A stretch of DNA of 14,626 nt from Burkholderiaceae bacterium (lineage in GTDB: Bacteria > Pseudomonadota > Gammaproteobacteria > Burkholderiales > Burkholderiaceae_C), in contig JANREF010000316.1 of NCBI GenBank assembly GCA_030726195.1, positions 1 to 14,626 on the forward strand, read 5' to 3'. Below, one piece after another: positions 1-7,386 of this stretch. The notes beneath the pieces are model-generated. The model made no database searches, was not told the origin of the DNA, and worked only from the letters and a program-made list of their open reading frames with translations. Each line of letters starts with the position of its first letter. The first letter of the stretch is position 1. The position numbers were made by a program, and so were the translations under genes.

Positions 1-1
1 C

Positions 2-1195
2 CCTCTAGACGTGCGCTTGGCCAACCTCTACCGCGACCCTGCCGTATCAGGGGATGCCAACAGCATGACCACGCAGTACGGCCAAGAGATTGAAGACTTT
101 GTGGCCGACAAGGTCATGGCCCAACTCACCGAGCACAGCAACTACCGCGCGCGTCGCACCGAGGTGGCCGCCTTCAACGCGAGCAGCAAGTACCGCAAGC
201 GCGGCCTGTCACTGGTGCCACTGAAGTTTGGCATTTCGTTCACAGCCACCATGCTCAACCAAGGTGGCGCGTTGGTGAACATTTACATGGATGGTTCTGT
301 ATCTGTGAACCACGGCGGCACCGAAATGGGCCAAGGCCTGAATACCAAGATGGCGCAAGTTGCGGCCGACGGCTTGGGTGTGAACGTCGCGCGTATCCGC
401 GTGACCGCCACCGATACGCAAAAAGTGCCCAACGCATCCGCCACAGCCGCCTCAAGCGGTGCCGACATCAACGGCGCAGCCATCTCGAATGCGTGCGCCC
501 CACTGCGCGAGCGCCTCATGGGTGTGGCCTCGCGCATGTTGGGTTGTGATGCAGCGCAAGTGAACTTGCAAGGCGGCGTGGCCAGCTTTGGCGACAAGAC
601 TGTGTCTTGGAGCGATTTGGCCAAACAAGCTTGGCTGGACCGTGTGAGCTTGAGCTCTACCGGTTTTTACATGACGCCGGATATCGCCTACGACTTCACC
701 ACGCTGCAAGGCAAGGCCTTTTACTACTACTGCTACGGTGCAGCCGTGACCGAAACCGAAATCGACACCCGCACGGGTGAGTGGTGGTTGAAGGGCGTGG
801 ACATCGTGCACGACGTGGGTCAAAGCATCAACCCTGCCATCGACAAGGGCCAAATTGAAGGCGCTTACGTCCAAGGCATGGGCTGGTTGACCATGGAAGA
901 AATCATTTGGGACAAAAAAGGCAAGTTGCTCACGCATGGCCCAAGCACCTACAAGATTCCAGTCGCCGGTGATGTGCCCGAGCATTTCAATGTGGCCTTG
1001 TTTGAAAACCAAAACGTCAAGCCCACACCGTTTCGCTCCAAGGCCGTGGGTGAGCCACCATTGATGTTGGCGCTGTCGGCCTACTTCTCATTGCGCGACG
1101 CGGTGGGTGCAGTCGCACCTGGCAAAGTGGTGCACATGAATGCGCCCGCCACACCCGAGTGTGTGCTCATGGCCTGCGAATCGTTGCGCGCCTAA
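2..1195 (+). CDS. xdhB: Xanthine dehydrogenase molybdopterin-binding subunit XdhB (5'-truncated by window)
   Basis: This is the C-terminal half of the large, molybdopterin-binding subunit of a bacterial xanthine dehydrogenase, which oxidises hypoxanthine and xanthine to urate in purine catabolism. The frame is open to the left window edge, so the N-terminal part is missing; the GTG at 11 is internal. Visible landmarks are the cofactor-contacting segment GGTEMGQGLNTK (about nt 313-348), the XdhB-typical segment KVPNASATAASSGADING (about nt 422-475), and the C-terminal VGEPP motif. The glutamate of that motif, codon 1052-1054, corresponds to the catalytic base of the family. No frameshift or missing key residue is seen. 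The stop codon TAA (1193-1195) directly abuts the next gene, xdhC, so the two are almost certainly cotranscribed. The FAD/2Fe-2S subunit xdhA is expected upstream, outside the window. The subfamily call XdhB, as opposed to a CoxL-type subunit, is strong because of the MGQG and KVPN...SATAASSGAD signatures. Confidence 0.95.
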   Translation, partial: PLDVRLANLYRDPAVSGDANSMTTQYGQEIEDFVADKVMAQLTEHSNYRARRTEVAAFNASSKYRKRGLSLVPLKFGISFTATMLNQGGALVNIYMDGSVSVNHGGTEMGQGLNTKMAQVAADGLGVNVARIRVTATDTQKVPNASATAASSGADINGAAISNACAPLRERLMGVASRMLGCDAAQVNLQGGVASFGDKTVSWSDLAKQAWLDRVSLSSTGFYMTPDIAYDFTTLQGKAFYYYCYGAAVTETEIDTRTGEWWLKGVDIVHDVGQSINPAIDKGQIEGAYVQGMGWLTMEEIIWDKKGKLLTHGPSTYKIPVAGDVPEHFNVALFENQNVKPTPFRSKAVGEPPLMLALSAYFSLRDAVGAVAPGKVVHMNAPATPECVLMACESLRA

Positions 1196-2032
1196 TTGAC
1201 CACCGATTTACAACAGCTGCGCCACGCCTTGGGTGGCCAGCCTTTGGTATTGGTGCGCGTGCTCAGTGCCAAAGGCTCTGTGCCGCGTGGGCCCGGCACG
1301 TGGATGGCGCTCACCGCCTCGTCACTCATTGCCACCATAGGCGGGGGGCATCTGGAGTGGCAGGCCACTGCACACGCCCAAGCTGTGTTGGCGCGTGGTC
1401 AAGCCTGCGACGAGGTGATGCACTTCAAGCTGGGTCCCAACCTGGGCCAGTGCTGCGGCGGTGCACTGGACGTGCGGTTTGAATACATAGACGCACACAT
1501 AGACGCGGACGCGGCCGAAGCCTTGTTGCGTTCGCTCAAGCCTCACCATCAAAGCGTGGCCCTGTTTGGTGGTGGTCATGTGGGACACGCGATTGAGCGT
1601 GCGTTGCGCCCCTTGCCGTTTGACCTCATGTGGGTGGACAGCCGAGATGAGGTGTTTCCCGCCGATGTGGGCGAGGGTGTGGTGTTGGAGCACTCCAACC
1701 CGGTGCAGGCAGCCGTTGCAGACATTGCGCCCGGTGCTTTGGTGCTCATCATGAGCTTTAGCCACGCCGAAGACTTGGATGTGGTGGTGCAGTGTTTGCT
1801 GCGCCAGCGCGCGCAAGGTGATTTGCCATTTGTGGGTCTCATTGGCAGCGCAACCAAATGGGCCACGTTTCAAAACCGGTTGCGCGAGCGTGGCTTTGGC
1901 AGCGACGAGTTGGCGCACATCACGTGCCCCATTGGTGTTGCGCATGTGGTGGGCAAAGAGCCTGCTGTCATTGCCGCTGGCGTGGTGGCGCAGTTGCTGC
2001 AGCACCGTGTGTTGCAGCCGCTACAGACCTGA
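1196..2032 (+). CDS. xdhC: Xanthine dehydrogenase accessory protein XdhC
   Basis: This 278-residue protein matches XdhC, the cytoplasmic chaperone that binds molybdenum cofactor, promotes its sulfuration and inserts it into XdhB. The N-terminal XdhC_CoxI domain shows GSVPRGPG near residue 27 and IGGGHLEW near residue 46, followed by LGPNLGQCCGG with its paired cysteines. The C-terminal Rossmann-like domain starts at VALFGGGHVGHA and contains GLIGSATKWATF, both typical of the family. Length is normal. The chosen start is a TTG at 1196, immediately after the xdhB stop with no spacer. No better in-frame start lies upstream of the conserved region, and no clear Shine-Dalgarno is seen, so translation is probably coupled to xdhB. 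The gene closes the xdh operon in this window and converges with the regulator at 2110-3333. The product belongs with XdhB; a separate XdhC-family protein serves the cox cluster. Confidence 0.93.
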   Translation: MTTDLQQLRHALGGQPLVLVRVLSAKGSVPRGPGTWMALTASSLIATIGGGHLEWQATAHAQAVLARGQACDEVMHFKLGPNLGQCCGGALDVRFEYIDAHIDADAAEALLRSLKPHHQSVALFGGGHVGHAIERALRPLPFDLMWVDSRDEVFPADVGEGVVLEHSNPVQAAVADIAPGALVLIMSFSHAEDLDVVVQCLLRQRAQGDLPFVGLIGSATKWATFQNRLRERGFGSDELAHITCPIGVAHVVGKEPAVIAAGVVAQLLQHRVLQPLQT

Positions 2033-2060
2033 GCACAAGTGGTGGGCCTGTCGCTTGTGC
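2033..2060 (+). terminator. Candidate hairpin between convergent xdhC and regulator
   Basis: Directly after the xdhC stop, GCACAAG (2033-2039) and CTTGTGC (2054-2060) form a perfect 7-bp inverted repeat. It can be extended by a few wobble or GC pairs into the 14-nt loop. There is no U-run on either strand, so it is not a canonical intrinsic terminator. It may still act as a 3' end or RNA-stabilising hairpin for xdhC. Confidence 0.3.
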
Positions 2061-2078
2061 CGTGTCTAGGCGTGTAGC

Positions 2079-2120
2079 GCATCTAACGCATCTAACGCAT
2101 CTAGCGCATCTAGCGTATCT
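2079..2120. repeat. 9-bp tandem repeat (GCATCTARC), four units plus a partial fifth
   Basis: Four consecutive 9-bp units start at 2079, 2088, 2097 and 2106 (GCATCTAAC twice, then GCATCTAGC twice), followed by a degenerate GTATCT at 2115-2120. Read on the minus strand each unit is TAGATGCGY, so the repeat places an in-frame TAG every 9 nt. The stop codon of the regulator gene (2110-2112) and three backup stops (2101-2103, 2092-2094, 2083-2085) all come from repeat units. Confidence 0.9.
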
Positions 2121-3333
2121 CGTCGCCCAGCGGGTCTGAGGCGTTGGTTTTGCCGCGGGTTTGGCCTAGGCGGCGGTACAGCGTGGCGCGGCTGATGCCC
2201 AATTGTTTGGCCGCAGCGGCCACATTGCCACGCGCATCATCAATGGCTTTTCGGATGACTGCGGCCTCAATGTCGCGCAGCGATGCCGCCGTTGCGGTAT
2301 GCGCACTGCTGGCGTGGCTGGGCAAGTGCCTGGCCGACTGTATGGCCCGGCTGCTGGCCACACTCAGGCGCAAGCCACCCCAAGTGGGCACGGTTTCTAA
2401 AGTGTGACCATGGCTGTGGTTGGCCAAGTCATACAGCCATTCAAATGGCGTGGCAAACAAGTCGCTGGCGTGCGGCGCTGCGCCGTGTTGCGTGTAGCCC
2501 AGCATGTTGCGCGCGGCCACGTTGGCACCCGTCACGAATCCATCGGTATCTAGGCAGACCAAGCCGTCCCCGTCTTGGCCGGTTTGTTGGCCCGGCCAGT
2601 TCAGGCGCACCAAGAGCTGATGGCTGCGCTGCAGTGTGAGCGAGTTTTCTATGCGCTGGGCTGAGTGGGTGACCAAGTGGCGCAGCGCCATGTGCTCAGG
2701 CGTGTCAATGCCTGTGATGTCAAGCATGCCCACGCACGCACCATCGGGGCCAATGAGCGGTGCGCCAGCGCAGCTGTACATTTGCGTGCATTCAAAAAAG
2801 TGCTCGCTTTGGTGCAACCACACGGGTTGCAGCTCTTTCAACGCGCCGCCAATGGCGGTTGTGCCAACGGCACGCTCGGACAAGTCAATGCCCACGCGTG
2901 CAATGTTTTGCGCACGCTTGTCGTGTTTGATGCTGGGGCCGTTCACGTCAACCACCACGCCTTGTGCGTCTGTGAGCACCGCAAAGTAGCGTGTGTCCGC
3001 CACCGCATTGAGCAGCTGCGTGATGATGGGTTTGGCCGCGGTGATGAGATCGTGGCTGGCGTGCGAGGCCGCTTGCACGTCGCCCACGCGCACGGTGTTG
3101 AAGGCCACCGCATCGCCGGGGCGCTGCCCGTTCATGAGGCAACGCTGCCACGACTCTACCAACCAAGGTGCAACTTCTGTCACACCGTCGCCACTGGTGT
3201 GGCCAGACATCACTTTGTGCCTGGCCATGGCAACCGCTTGCGCGCGCGCTGCACCCAGCGCCGCTGTGTTCGCTGTGCTGGTTGCGCCGAGTGTGGCCTG
3301 ACGGGTGTTGGTAGAAGAGGGAAGGTGCTTCAC
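2110..3333 (-). CDS. AcoR-like transcriptional regulator with GAF and Fis-type HTH, lacking the AAA+ domain
   Basis: This 407-residue DNA-binding regulator resembles AcoR/Fis-family activators. The N-terminal SWQRC motif (61-65) is typical of AcoR relatives. A GAF sensor domain spans about 110-230 and contains GTTAIGGAL (157-165) and EHFFECTQMYSCAGAPL (177-193). A likely PAS-like segment covers about 250-320, and a Fis-type helix-turn-helix lies at 352-390, ending ISRATLYRRLG. The central sigma-54-interacting AAA+ domain of true AcoR/NtrC proteins is absent: there is no Walker A or GAFTGA motif. It therefore probably acts on sigma-70 promoters or as a repressor. The start is GTG at 3333; an in-frame stop lies just upstream at 3349-3351, and no good Shine-Dalgarno is seen. 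An ATG at 3228 is an alternative. It is divergent from the cox cluster and convergent with xdhC, so it may control either molybdenum-hydroxylase operon. The GAF ligand is unknown. Confidence 0.88.
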   Translation of the reverse strand: MKHLPSSTNTRQATLGATSTANTAALGAARAQAVAMARHKVMSGHTSGDGVTEVAPWLVESWQRCLMNGQRPGDAVAFNTVRVGDVQAASHASHDLITAAKPIITQLLNAVADTRYFAVLTDAQGVVVDVNGPSIKHDKRAQNIARVGIDLSERAVGTTAIGGALKELQPVWLHQSEHFFECTQMYSCAGAPLIGPDGACVGMLDITGIDTPEHMALRHLVTHSAQRIENSLTLQRSHQLLVRLNWPGQQTGQDGDGLVCLDTDGFVTGANVAARNMLGYTQHGAAPHASDLFATPFEWLYDLANHSHGHTLETVPTWGGLRLSVASSRAIQSARHLPSHASSAHTATAASLRDIEAAVIRKAIDDARGNVAAAAKQLGISRATLYRRLGQTRGKTNASDPLGDEIR

Positions 3334-3376
3334 GGGTGCGACTAAGGGTTATCACGAATCAGTGCAGGCAGATGTG

Positions 3377-3389
3377 TCTCAAGTTGAGA
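3377..3389. promoter_or_regulatory. Palindrome 1, candidate operator
   Basis: TCTCAA-G-TTGAGA is a perfect inverted repeat with 6-bp arms around a single central base. It lies 44 nt upstream of the regulator start and 122 nt upstream of coxS. Size and symmetry suit a dimeric helix-turn-helix protein such as the adjacent Fis-type regulator. That assignment is inferred from position only. Confidence 0.45.
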
Positions 3390-3459
3390 ATATCCAAATG
3401 CAAAGATGATCAGTTTCGGGTTTCCCCTAGGCAGTGTGCTGGCCCAGTCATCCAAAGAT

Positions 3460-3473
3460 AGATGTACACATCT
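3460..3473. promoter_or_regulatory. Palindrome 2, candidate operator
   Basis: AGATGT-AC-ACATCT is a perfect inverted repeat with 6-bp arms and a 2-bp centre, 38 nt upstream of the coxS start. The half-site AGATGT recurs at 3370-3375, next to palindrome 1, exactly 90 bp away. It could be a regulator site or part of the coxS 5' leader. Confidence 0.4.
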
Positions 3474-3498
3474 TGTGCAGTCCAACCACAACCATTTT

Positions 3499-3502
3499 GG
3501 AG
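3499..3502 (+). promoter_or_regulatory. Ribosome binding site of coxS
   Basis: GGAG lies 9 nt before the ATG at 3512. It supports that start over the TTG-initiated 26-residue extension beginning at 3434. The extension also does not resemble the family, whose members begin close to the first beta strand. Confidence 0.75.
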
Positions 3503-3511
3503 ACCGAGTCC

Positions 3512-3979
3512 ATGCTAGTGCAACTTACTGTGAACGGCAAGCCCATGCAAGCCGATGTACCCCAGAACACCTTGCTGGTGCAAATGCTGCGAGACAACCT
3601 GCATTTGACAGGTACCCACGTAGGCTGCGACACCTCGCAGTGTGGCGCTTGCACCGTCATCATGAATGGCGATGCCGTCAAGTCTTGCAGCGTATTGGCC
3701 GCATCTGCCAATGGCGCAGAGGTCAAAACCATTGAAGGCATGGCGCAGGCCGATGGCACGCTGCACCCCATGCAAGCAGCATTTAAAGAGTGTCACGGTT
3801 TGCAGTGTGGCTACTGCACGCCTGGCATGGTGATGAGCGCGGTGGACTTGGTCAACAAGAATCCCAAGGCCAGCGAAGCTGAAATCCGCGAGTCACTGGA
3901 AGGCAACCTGTGCCGCTGCACGGGCTACCAAAACATCGTCAAAGCTGTCCAAACCGGACGCGATGCCATGGTGGGCTGA
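3512..3979 (+). CDS. coxS: Molybdenum hydroxylase small subunit, (2Fe-2S)-binding (CoxS-like)
   Basis: This 155-residue protein is the electron-transfer subunit of a xanthine-oxidase-family hydroxylase; it passes electrons from the molybdenum centre to FAD. The plant-type ferredoxin domain carries C39, C44, C47 and C59 ([10 protein letters not shown] then C) for the distal cluster. The helical domain carries C99 and C102 (QCGYCTPG) and C134 and C136 (CRCTGY) for the proximal cluster. All eight ligands are present and the length is normal. The ATG at 3512 has a good ribosome site. It is the first gene of the cluster and is followed by coxL after 88 nt and then coxM. The order S-L-M is the one usually reported for form II clusters, whereas proven CO dehydrogenases are M-S-L. 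The family is certain. The name coxS is by convention, because the substrate is not established. Confidence 0.93.
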   Translation: MLVQLTVNGKPMQADVPQNTLLVQMLRDNLHLTGTHVGCDTSQCGACTVIMNGDAVKSCSVLAASANGAEVKTIEGMAQADGTLHPMQAAFKECHGLQCGYCTPGMVMSAVDLVNKNPKASEAEIRESLEGNLCRCTGYQNIVKAVQTGRDAMVG

Positions 3980-4017
3980 ACCCACCAAGACCATCGACAC
4001 GACACACATTTTCATTC

Positions 4018-4040
4018 CTAGCAGTCGGCCATTTTGCTAG
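4018..4040 (+). other. Inverted repeat in the coxS-coxL spacer
   Basis: CTAGCA (4018-4023) and TGCTAG (4035-4040) form a perfect 6-bp inverted repeat with an 11-nt loop. It lies in the 88-nt gap before coxL, 15 nt ahead of its ribosome site. A competing GCAG/CTGC pairing (4021-4024 with 4041-4044) overlaps it. It may be an mRNA stability or processing hairpin, but the stem is modest. Confidence 0.3.
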
Positions 4041-4054
4041 CTGCAACGCTCATT

Positions 4055-4060
4055 GAGGAG
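4055..4060 (+). promoter_or_regulatory. Strong ribosome binding site of coxL
   Basis: GAGGAG sits 7 nt before the ATG at 4068, which decides the start in favour of that ATG. The upstream in-frame TTG at 4053 overlaps this ribosome site and can be dismissed. Confidence 0.85.
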
Positions 4061-4067
4061 TTACACC

Positions 4068-6440
4068 ATGGGTGCTTCTGATTTTTCTAAATTGCCACAT
4101 ATTGGCGAGTCCGTTCGTCGTAAAGAGGACCTGCGCTTTCTGACCGGCGCGGGCAACTACACCGACGACATCAACATTGCCAACCAAACCTACGCCGTGT
4201 TTGTGCGCTCGCCGCACGCGCACGCCAACATCGTGTCCATCAACATCGACGCGGCCATGGCCATGCCCGGTGTGGTCATGGTATTCAGCGGCAAAGACGT
4301 TGAAGGCAAGATGGGCGGCCTGCCTTGTGGTTGGGGTATCACCAACACCGACGGCACGCCCATGGCGGAGCCGCCACACCCGGTGCTGGCCATTGGGAAA
4401 GTGCGCTACGTCGGCGATCATGTGGCCATGGTTGTGGCTGAGACGGCGCAGCAAGCCAAAGACGCGGCAGAGCACGTGGAGGTGGAATACGAAGTGCTGC
4501 AAGCATCGGTGACTTGCGCGCAAGCCCGCACCAATGCAGACCTGCACGCAGAGGCACCTGGCAACCATTGCTACAAGTGGGCCATTGGCGACAAAGCAGG
4601 TGTGGACGATGCGTTCACCACAGCACATCACATCACCAAGCTGGACCTGACCAACAACCGCTTGGTGCCCAACGCCATGGAGCCGCGCGCGGCCATTGGC
4701 CATTACAACCGCTCGGGTGACGACTACACCTTGTACGTGAGCAACCAAAACCCGCACGTTGAGCGTTTGCTCATGACGGCGTTCGTGCTGAGCCTGCCTG
4801 AGCACAAAGTGCGCGTGATTGCGCCCGACGTGGGCGGCGGCTTTGGCTCCAAAATTTACCTGTACGCCGAGGATGTGGCGCTCACCTGGGGCTCCAAGCA
4901 AATCAACCGCCCCATCAAGTGGGTATGCGACCGCAGCGAAGCCTTCCTGAGCGACGCGCACGGACGTGACCACGTCAGTACCGCCGAAATGGCCATGGAC
5001 AAAGACGGTAAATTTTTGGCCATGCGCGTGCACACCGACGCCAACTTGGGCGCGTACTTGTCTACGTTTGCAACGGCTGTGCCCACCATTTTGTACGCCA
5101 CCTTGTTGGCTGGCCAATACACAACGCCACAGGTGTACGTGGAGGTGGACTCATGGTTTACCAACACCGCACCTGTAGACGCCTACCGCGGCGCAGGGCG
5201 TCCTGAGGCGACCTACTTGTTGGAGCGCTTGGTGTCTCGCTGCGCATGGGAGATGAATTTGTCGCAAGACGAGATTCGCAAGCGCAACTTCATCACCAGC
5301 TTCCCTTACCAAACGCCAGTGGCTTTGCAGTACGACACCGGTGACTTCCATGCGTGCATGAACAAAGCGCAAGACATGGCTGACACCGCAGGCTTTGCGG
5401 CTCGCAAAGCCGCCTCGGCTGCCAAAGGCATGTTGCGTGGCATGGGCTACTCCAGCTACATCGAAGCCTGCGGCATTGCGCCAAGCAATATTGCAGGTGC
5501 GTTGGGCGCACGTGCTGGTTTGTTCGAGTCTGGTGAAGTGCGTGTGCACCCCACAGGCAGCGTGACCGTGTTCACCGGCTCACACAGCCATGGCCAAGGC
5601 CATGAAACCACGTTTGCACAAGTGGTGGCAGCACGCTTGGGCTTGGAAGTCGACCAGGTCGACATCGTGCACGGCGACACTGGCCGTGTGCCATTCGGCA
5701 TGGGCACCTACGGCTCACGCTCCATCTCCGTGGGCGGTGCGGCCATCATGCGCGCACTGGACAAAATCGAGGCCAAGGCCAAGAAAATTGCCGCGCACTT
5801 GTTGGAAGCCAGTGACACCGACATCGAATTTGCCAACGGTGAATTCACCGTCAAAGGCACCGACAAAAAAGTGCCGTTTGCACAAGTTGCGCTCACAGCC
5901 TACGTGCCACACAACTACCCACTGGACAAGTTGGAGCCAGGCTTGAACGAGACCGCGTTCTACGACCCCACCAACTTCACCTTCCCAGCAGGCACCTACA
6001 TTTGTGAGGTGGAAATCGACCCTGCAACAGGCGTCACGCGCATCGACCGATTCACCGCGGTGGACGACTTCGGCACCATCATCAACCCCATGGTTGTTGA
6101 AGGTCAGGTGCACGGTGGACTGGCTCAAGGTATTGGCCAAGCGCTGTTGGAAAACTGTGTGTACGACACCGAAACGGGCCAGTTGCTCACCGGCAGTTTC
6201 ATGGACTACGCCATGCCGCGTGCCGATGACTTTCCGCAGTTCAACATTGGCCACGTGTGCACACCGTGTACGCACAACCCATTGGGCACCAAGGGCTGTG
6301 GCGAGGCTGGCGCGATTGGCTCGCCACCGGCTGTGATCAACGCGGTGCTGGACGCCTTGCACGATGTGGGCGTGACCGACTTCGACATGCCCGCCAGTCC
6401 CAACCGTGTGTGGACGGCCATTCAGTCAGCCAAAGCCTAA
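4068..6440 (+). CDS. coxL: Form II CoxL-like molybdopterin-binding subunit
   Basis: This 790-residue catalytic subunit of a xanthine-oxidase-family hydroxylase starts with the family-typical [16 protein letters not shown]. Molybdopterin-binding landmarks are GGGFGSK (256-262), the active-site loop AYRGAGR (372-378), SHGQGHE (506-513), and GCGEAG with the catalytic glutamate at 746. The loop decides the subtype. Proven aerobic CO dehydrogenases (form I) have AYRCSFR, whose cysteine binds copper. Here the cysteine position is glycine, as in form II enzymes, many of which are not shown to oxidise CO. The length is full and no frameshift is seen. It has a strong ribosome site and lies between coxS and coxM (46-nt gap). 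The complex acts in the cytoplasm, probably bound to the inner membrane through CoxG. The substrate could be CO at low efficiency or, more likely in my view, an organic aldehyde or N-heterocycle. Confidence 0.93.
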   Translation: MGASDFSKLPHIGESVRRKEDLRFLTGAGNYTDDINIANQTYAVFVRSPHAHANIVSINIDAAMAMPGVVMVFSGKDVEGKMGGLPCGWGITNTDGTPMAEPPHPVLAIGKVRYVGDHVAMVVAETAQQAKDAAEHVEVEYEVLQASVTCAQARTNADLHAEAPGNHCYKWAIGDKAGVDDAFTTAHHITKLDLTNNRLVPNAMEPRAAIGHYNRSGDDYTLYVSNQNPHVERLLMTAFVLSLPEHKVRVIAPDVGGGFGSKIYLYAEDVALTWGSKQINRPIKWVCDRSEAFLSDAHGRDHVSTAEMAMDKDGKFLAMRVHTDANLGAYLSTFATAVPTILYATLLAGQYTTPQVYVEVDSWFTNTAPVDAYRGAGRPEATYLLERLVSRCAWEMNLSQDEIRKRNFITSFPYQTPVALQYDTGDFHACMNKAQDMADTAGFAARKAASAAKGMLRGMGYSSYIEACGIAPSNIAGALGARAGLFESGEVRVHPTGSVTVFTGSHSHGQGHETTFAQVVAARLGLEVDQVDIVHGDTGRVPFGMGTYGSRSISVGGAAIMRALDKIEAKAKKIAAHLLEASDTDIEFANGEFTVKGTDKKVPFAQVALTAYVPHNYPLDKLEPGLNETAFYDPTNFTFPAGTYICEVEIDPATGVTRIDRFTAVDDFGTIINPMVVEGQVHGGLAQGIGQALLENCVYDTETGQLLTGSFMDYAMPRADDFPQFNIGHVCTPCTHNPLGTKGCGEAGAIGSPPAVINAVLDALHDVGVTDFDMPASPNRVWTAIQSAKA

Positions 6441-6486
6441 TGGGCCAAACGCTCAAGCACCTGATACCTCTATTGGAGTTTTAAGA

Positions 6487-7275
6487 ATGTACAACTTTGA
6501 ATACACAAGCCCAAGTTCAGTAGACGAGGCCGCAGCGGCAGTGGCTGCGGGCGGGCAAGTGCTCGCTGGCGGCCAAACCTTGTTGGCCACCATGAAGCAG
6601 CGCTTGGCTGCACCTGAGACGCTGGTTGATTTGGGCAAAATTTCTGGTTTGTCCGGCGTTAAGAAAGACGGCAACAGCATCGTCATTGGTGCTATGACTC
6701 GCCACATGGACGTGGCCAACAGCGATGTGGTGCAAGCCAACATCCCGGCCTTGGCGGCGTTGGCCGGCCAAATTGGCGACCGCCAAGTGCGTGCACGCGG
6801 CACTATGGGCGGCTCGGTTGCCAACAACGACCCCGCAGCCTGCTACCCCAGCGCCGTGTTGGCCTTGAATGCAACCGTGCACACCAACAAGCGCACCATT
6901 GCGGCCGATGATTTCTTCCAAGGCATGTACACCACAGCCCTTGAAGACGGCGAGCTCATCACGGCCATCGCGTTTGAAATTCCCAAGCGCGCCGCCTACG
7001 TCAAGTTCAAGCAACCCGCGTCGCGCTTTGCCATGGTGGGCGTGTTTGTGGCCGAGCTGGCCAGTGGCCCGCGCGTGGCCATCACGGGCGCGGCATCCAG
7101 TGTGTACCGCCAAGCCGACATGGAGAAAGCCTTGGCTGGCAACTTCACCGCTGCGGCACTGGACGGTGTGGCTGTGAGCGCCAAGGGCTTGAACGCCGAC
7201 TTGCACGCCAGCGCCGACTACCGGGCGCAGTTGGTGAAGGTTGTCGCGCAACGCGCAGTCACAGCTGCCGCGTAA
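6487..7275 (+). CDS. coxM: Molybdenum hydroxylase medium subunit, FAD-binding (CoxM-like)
   Basis: This 262-residue FAD subunit accepts electrons from the iron-sulfur clusters of the small subunit and hands them to the external acceptor. Both diagnostic FAD-binding motifs are visible: AGGQTLLATMK at residues 27-37 and TMGGSVANNDPAA at 106-118. The C-terminal CO-dehydrogenase flavoprotein domain follows, and the length is slightly short but within the family range. The start is ATG 6487, with GGAG at 6475-6478; this dismisses an in-frame upstream start at 6406 that would overlap the end of coxL. It follows coxL after 46 nt and precedes coxD after 111 nt. The N-terminal MYNFEYTSPSSVDEA is typical of CoxM relatives. 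The family call is certain, and the physiological electron acceptor is unknown. Confidence 0.93.
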   Translation: MYNFEYTSPSSVDEAAAAVAAGGQVLAGGQTLLATMKQRLAAPETLVDLGKISGLSGVKKDGNSIVIGAMTRHMDVANSDVVQANIPALAALAGQIGDRQVRARGTMGGSVANNDPAACYPSAVLALNATVHTNKRTIAADDFFQGMYTTALEDGELITAIAFEIPKRAAYVKFKQPASRFAMVGVFVAELASGPRVAITGAASSVYRQADMEKALAGNFTAAALDGVAVSAKGLNADLHASADYRAQLVKVVAQRAVTAAA

Positions 7276-7280
7276 GCGGT

Positions 7281-7373
7281 ATGACCCACACCCACCAGCA
7301 GACCTGGCTGGCCTTGCGCCGTGTCAGTTCTGCGGGTGGCGTGTTGGACGCGCATTGCGCTTTGAATATTTGA
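7281..7373 (+). CDS. Possible 30-residue leader peptide between coxM and coxD (doubtful)
   Basis: ATG 7281 to TGA 7371-7373 gives a 30-residue reading frame with a Trp, several His and two consecutive Arg, ending 13 nt before the coxD start. It has no clear Shine-Dalgarno and I recognise no family. It fills most of the 111-nt coxM-coxD gap. Its only support is that coxD itself lacks an obvious ribosome site, so coupled translation would make sense. It may equally be chance. Confidence 0.15.
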   Translation: MTHTHQQTWLALRRVSSAGGVLDAHCALNI

Positions 7374-7386
7374 TCGTGTCTCCCCC

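Larger units (their letters stand above)
3334..3511. promoter_or_regulatory. Divergent control region between regulator and cox cluster
   Basis: This 178-bp gap separates the divergent regulator and coxS genes and must hold both promoters. It is more AT-rich than its surroundings. The hexamer TTGAGA (3384-3389), a 5/6 match to a -35 box, is followed 15 nt later by GATGAT (3405-3410), a weak plus-strand promoter candidate. Because TTGAGA is one arm of a palindrome, the same hexamer is also present on the minus strand facing the regulator. Two palindromes are listed separately. No convincing sigma-54 -24/-12 promoter is present. Confidence 0.55.

Noticed and set aside
452..1012. Minus-strand open frame (186 residues) opposite xdhB
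   Set aside because: No ribosome site or domain; it mirrors the strongly conserved XdhB frame.
1322..2005. Minus-strand open frame (227 residues) opposite xdhC
   Set aside because: Its composition is typical of an antisense shadow and it overlaps a complete XdhC.
2079..2120. CRISPR-like array
   Set aside because: The 9-bp units are directly adjacent with no spacers; this is a simple tandem repeat.
2665..3345. Plus-strand open frame (226 residues) opposite the regulator
   Set aside because: The minus frame has a clear GAF and Fis HTH; the plus frame has odd composition and no domain.
3430..3443. GG-N10-GC spacing resembling a sigma-54 promoter upstream of coxS
   Set aside because: The surrounding bases match the -24/-12 consensus poorly, and the neighbouring regulator lacks the AAA+ domain needed to work with sigma-54.
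4050..5117. Long minus-strand open frame (355 residues) opposite coxL
   Set aside because: It is His/Val/Gly-rich with no recognisable motif and lies wholly opposite a conserved gene. It is the expected shadow of GC-rich codon bias.
5715..6362. Minus-strand open frame (215 residues) opposite the coxL 3' half
   Set aside because: It covers the conserved catalytic end of CoxL and has no motif of its own.
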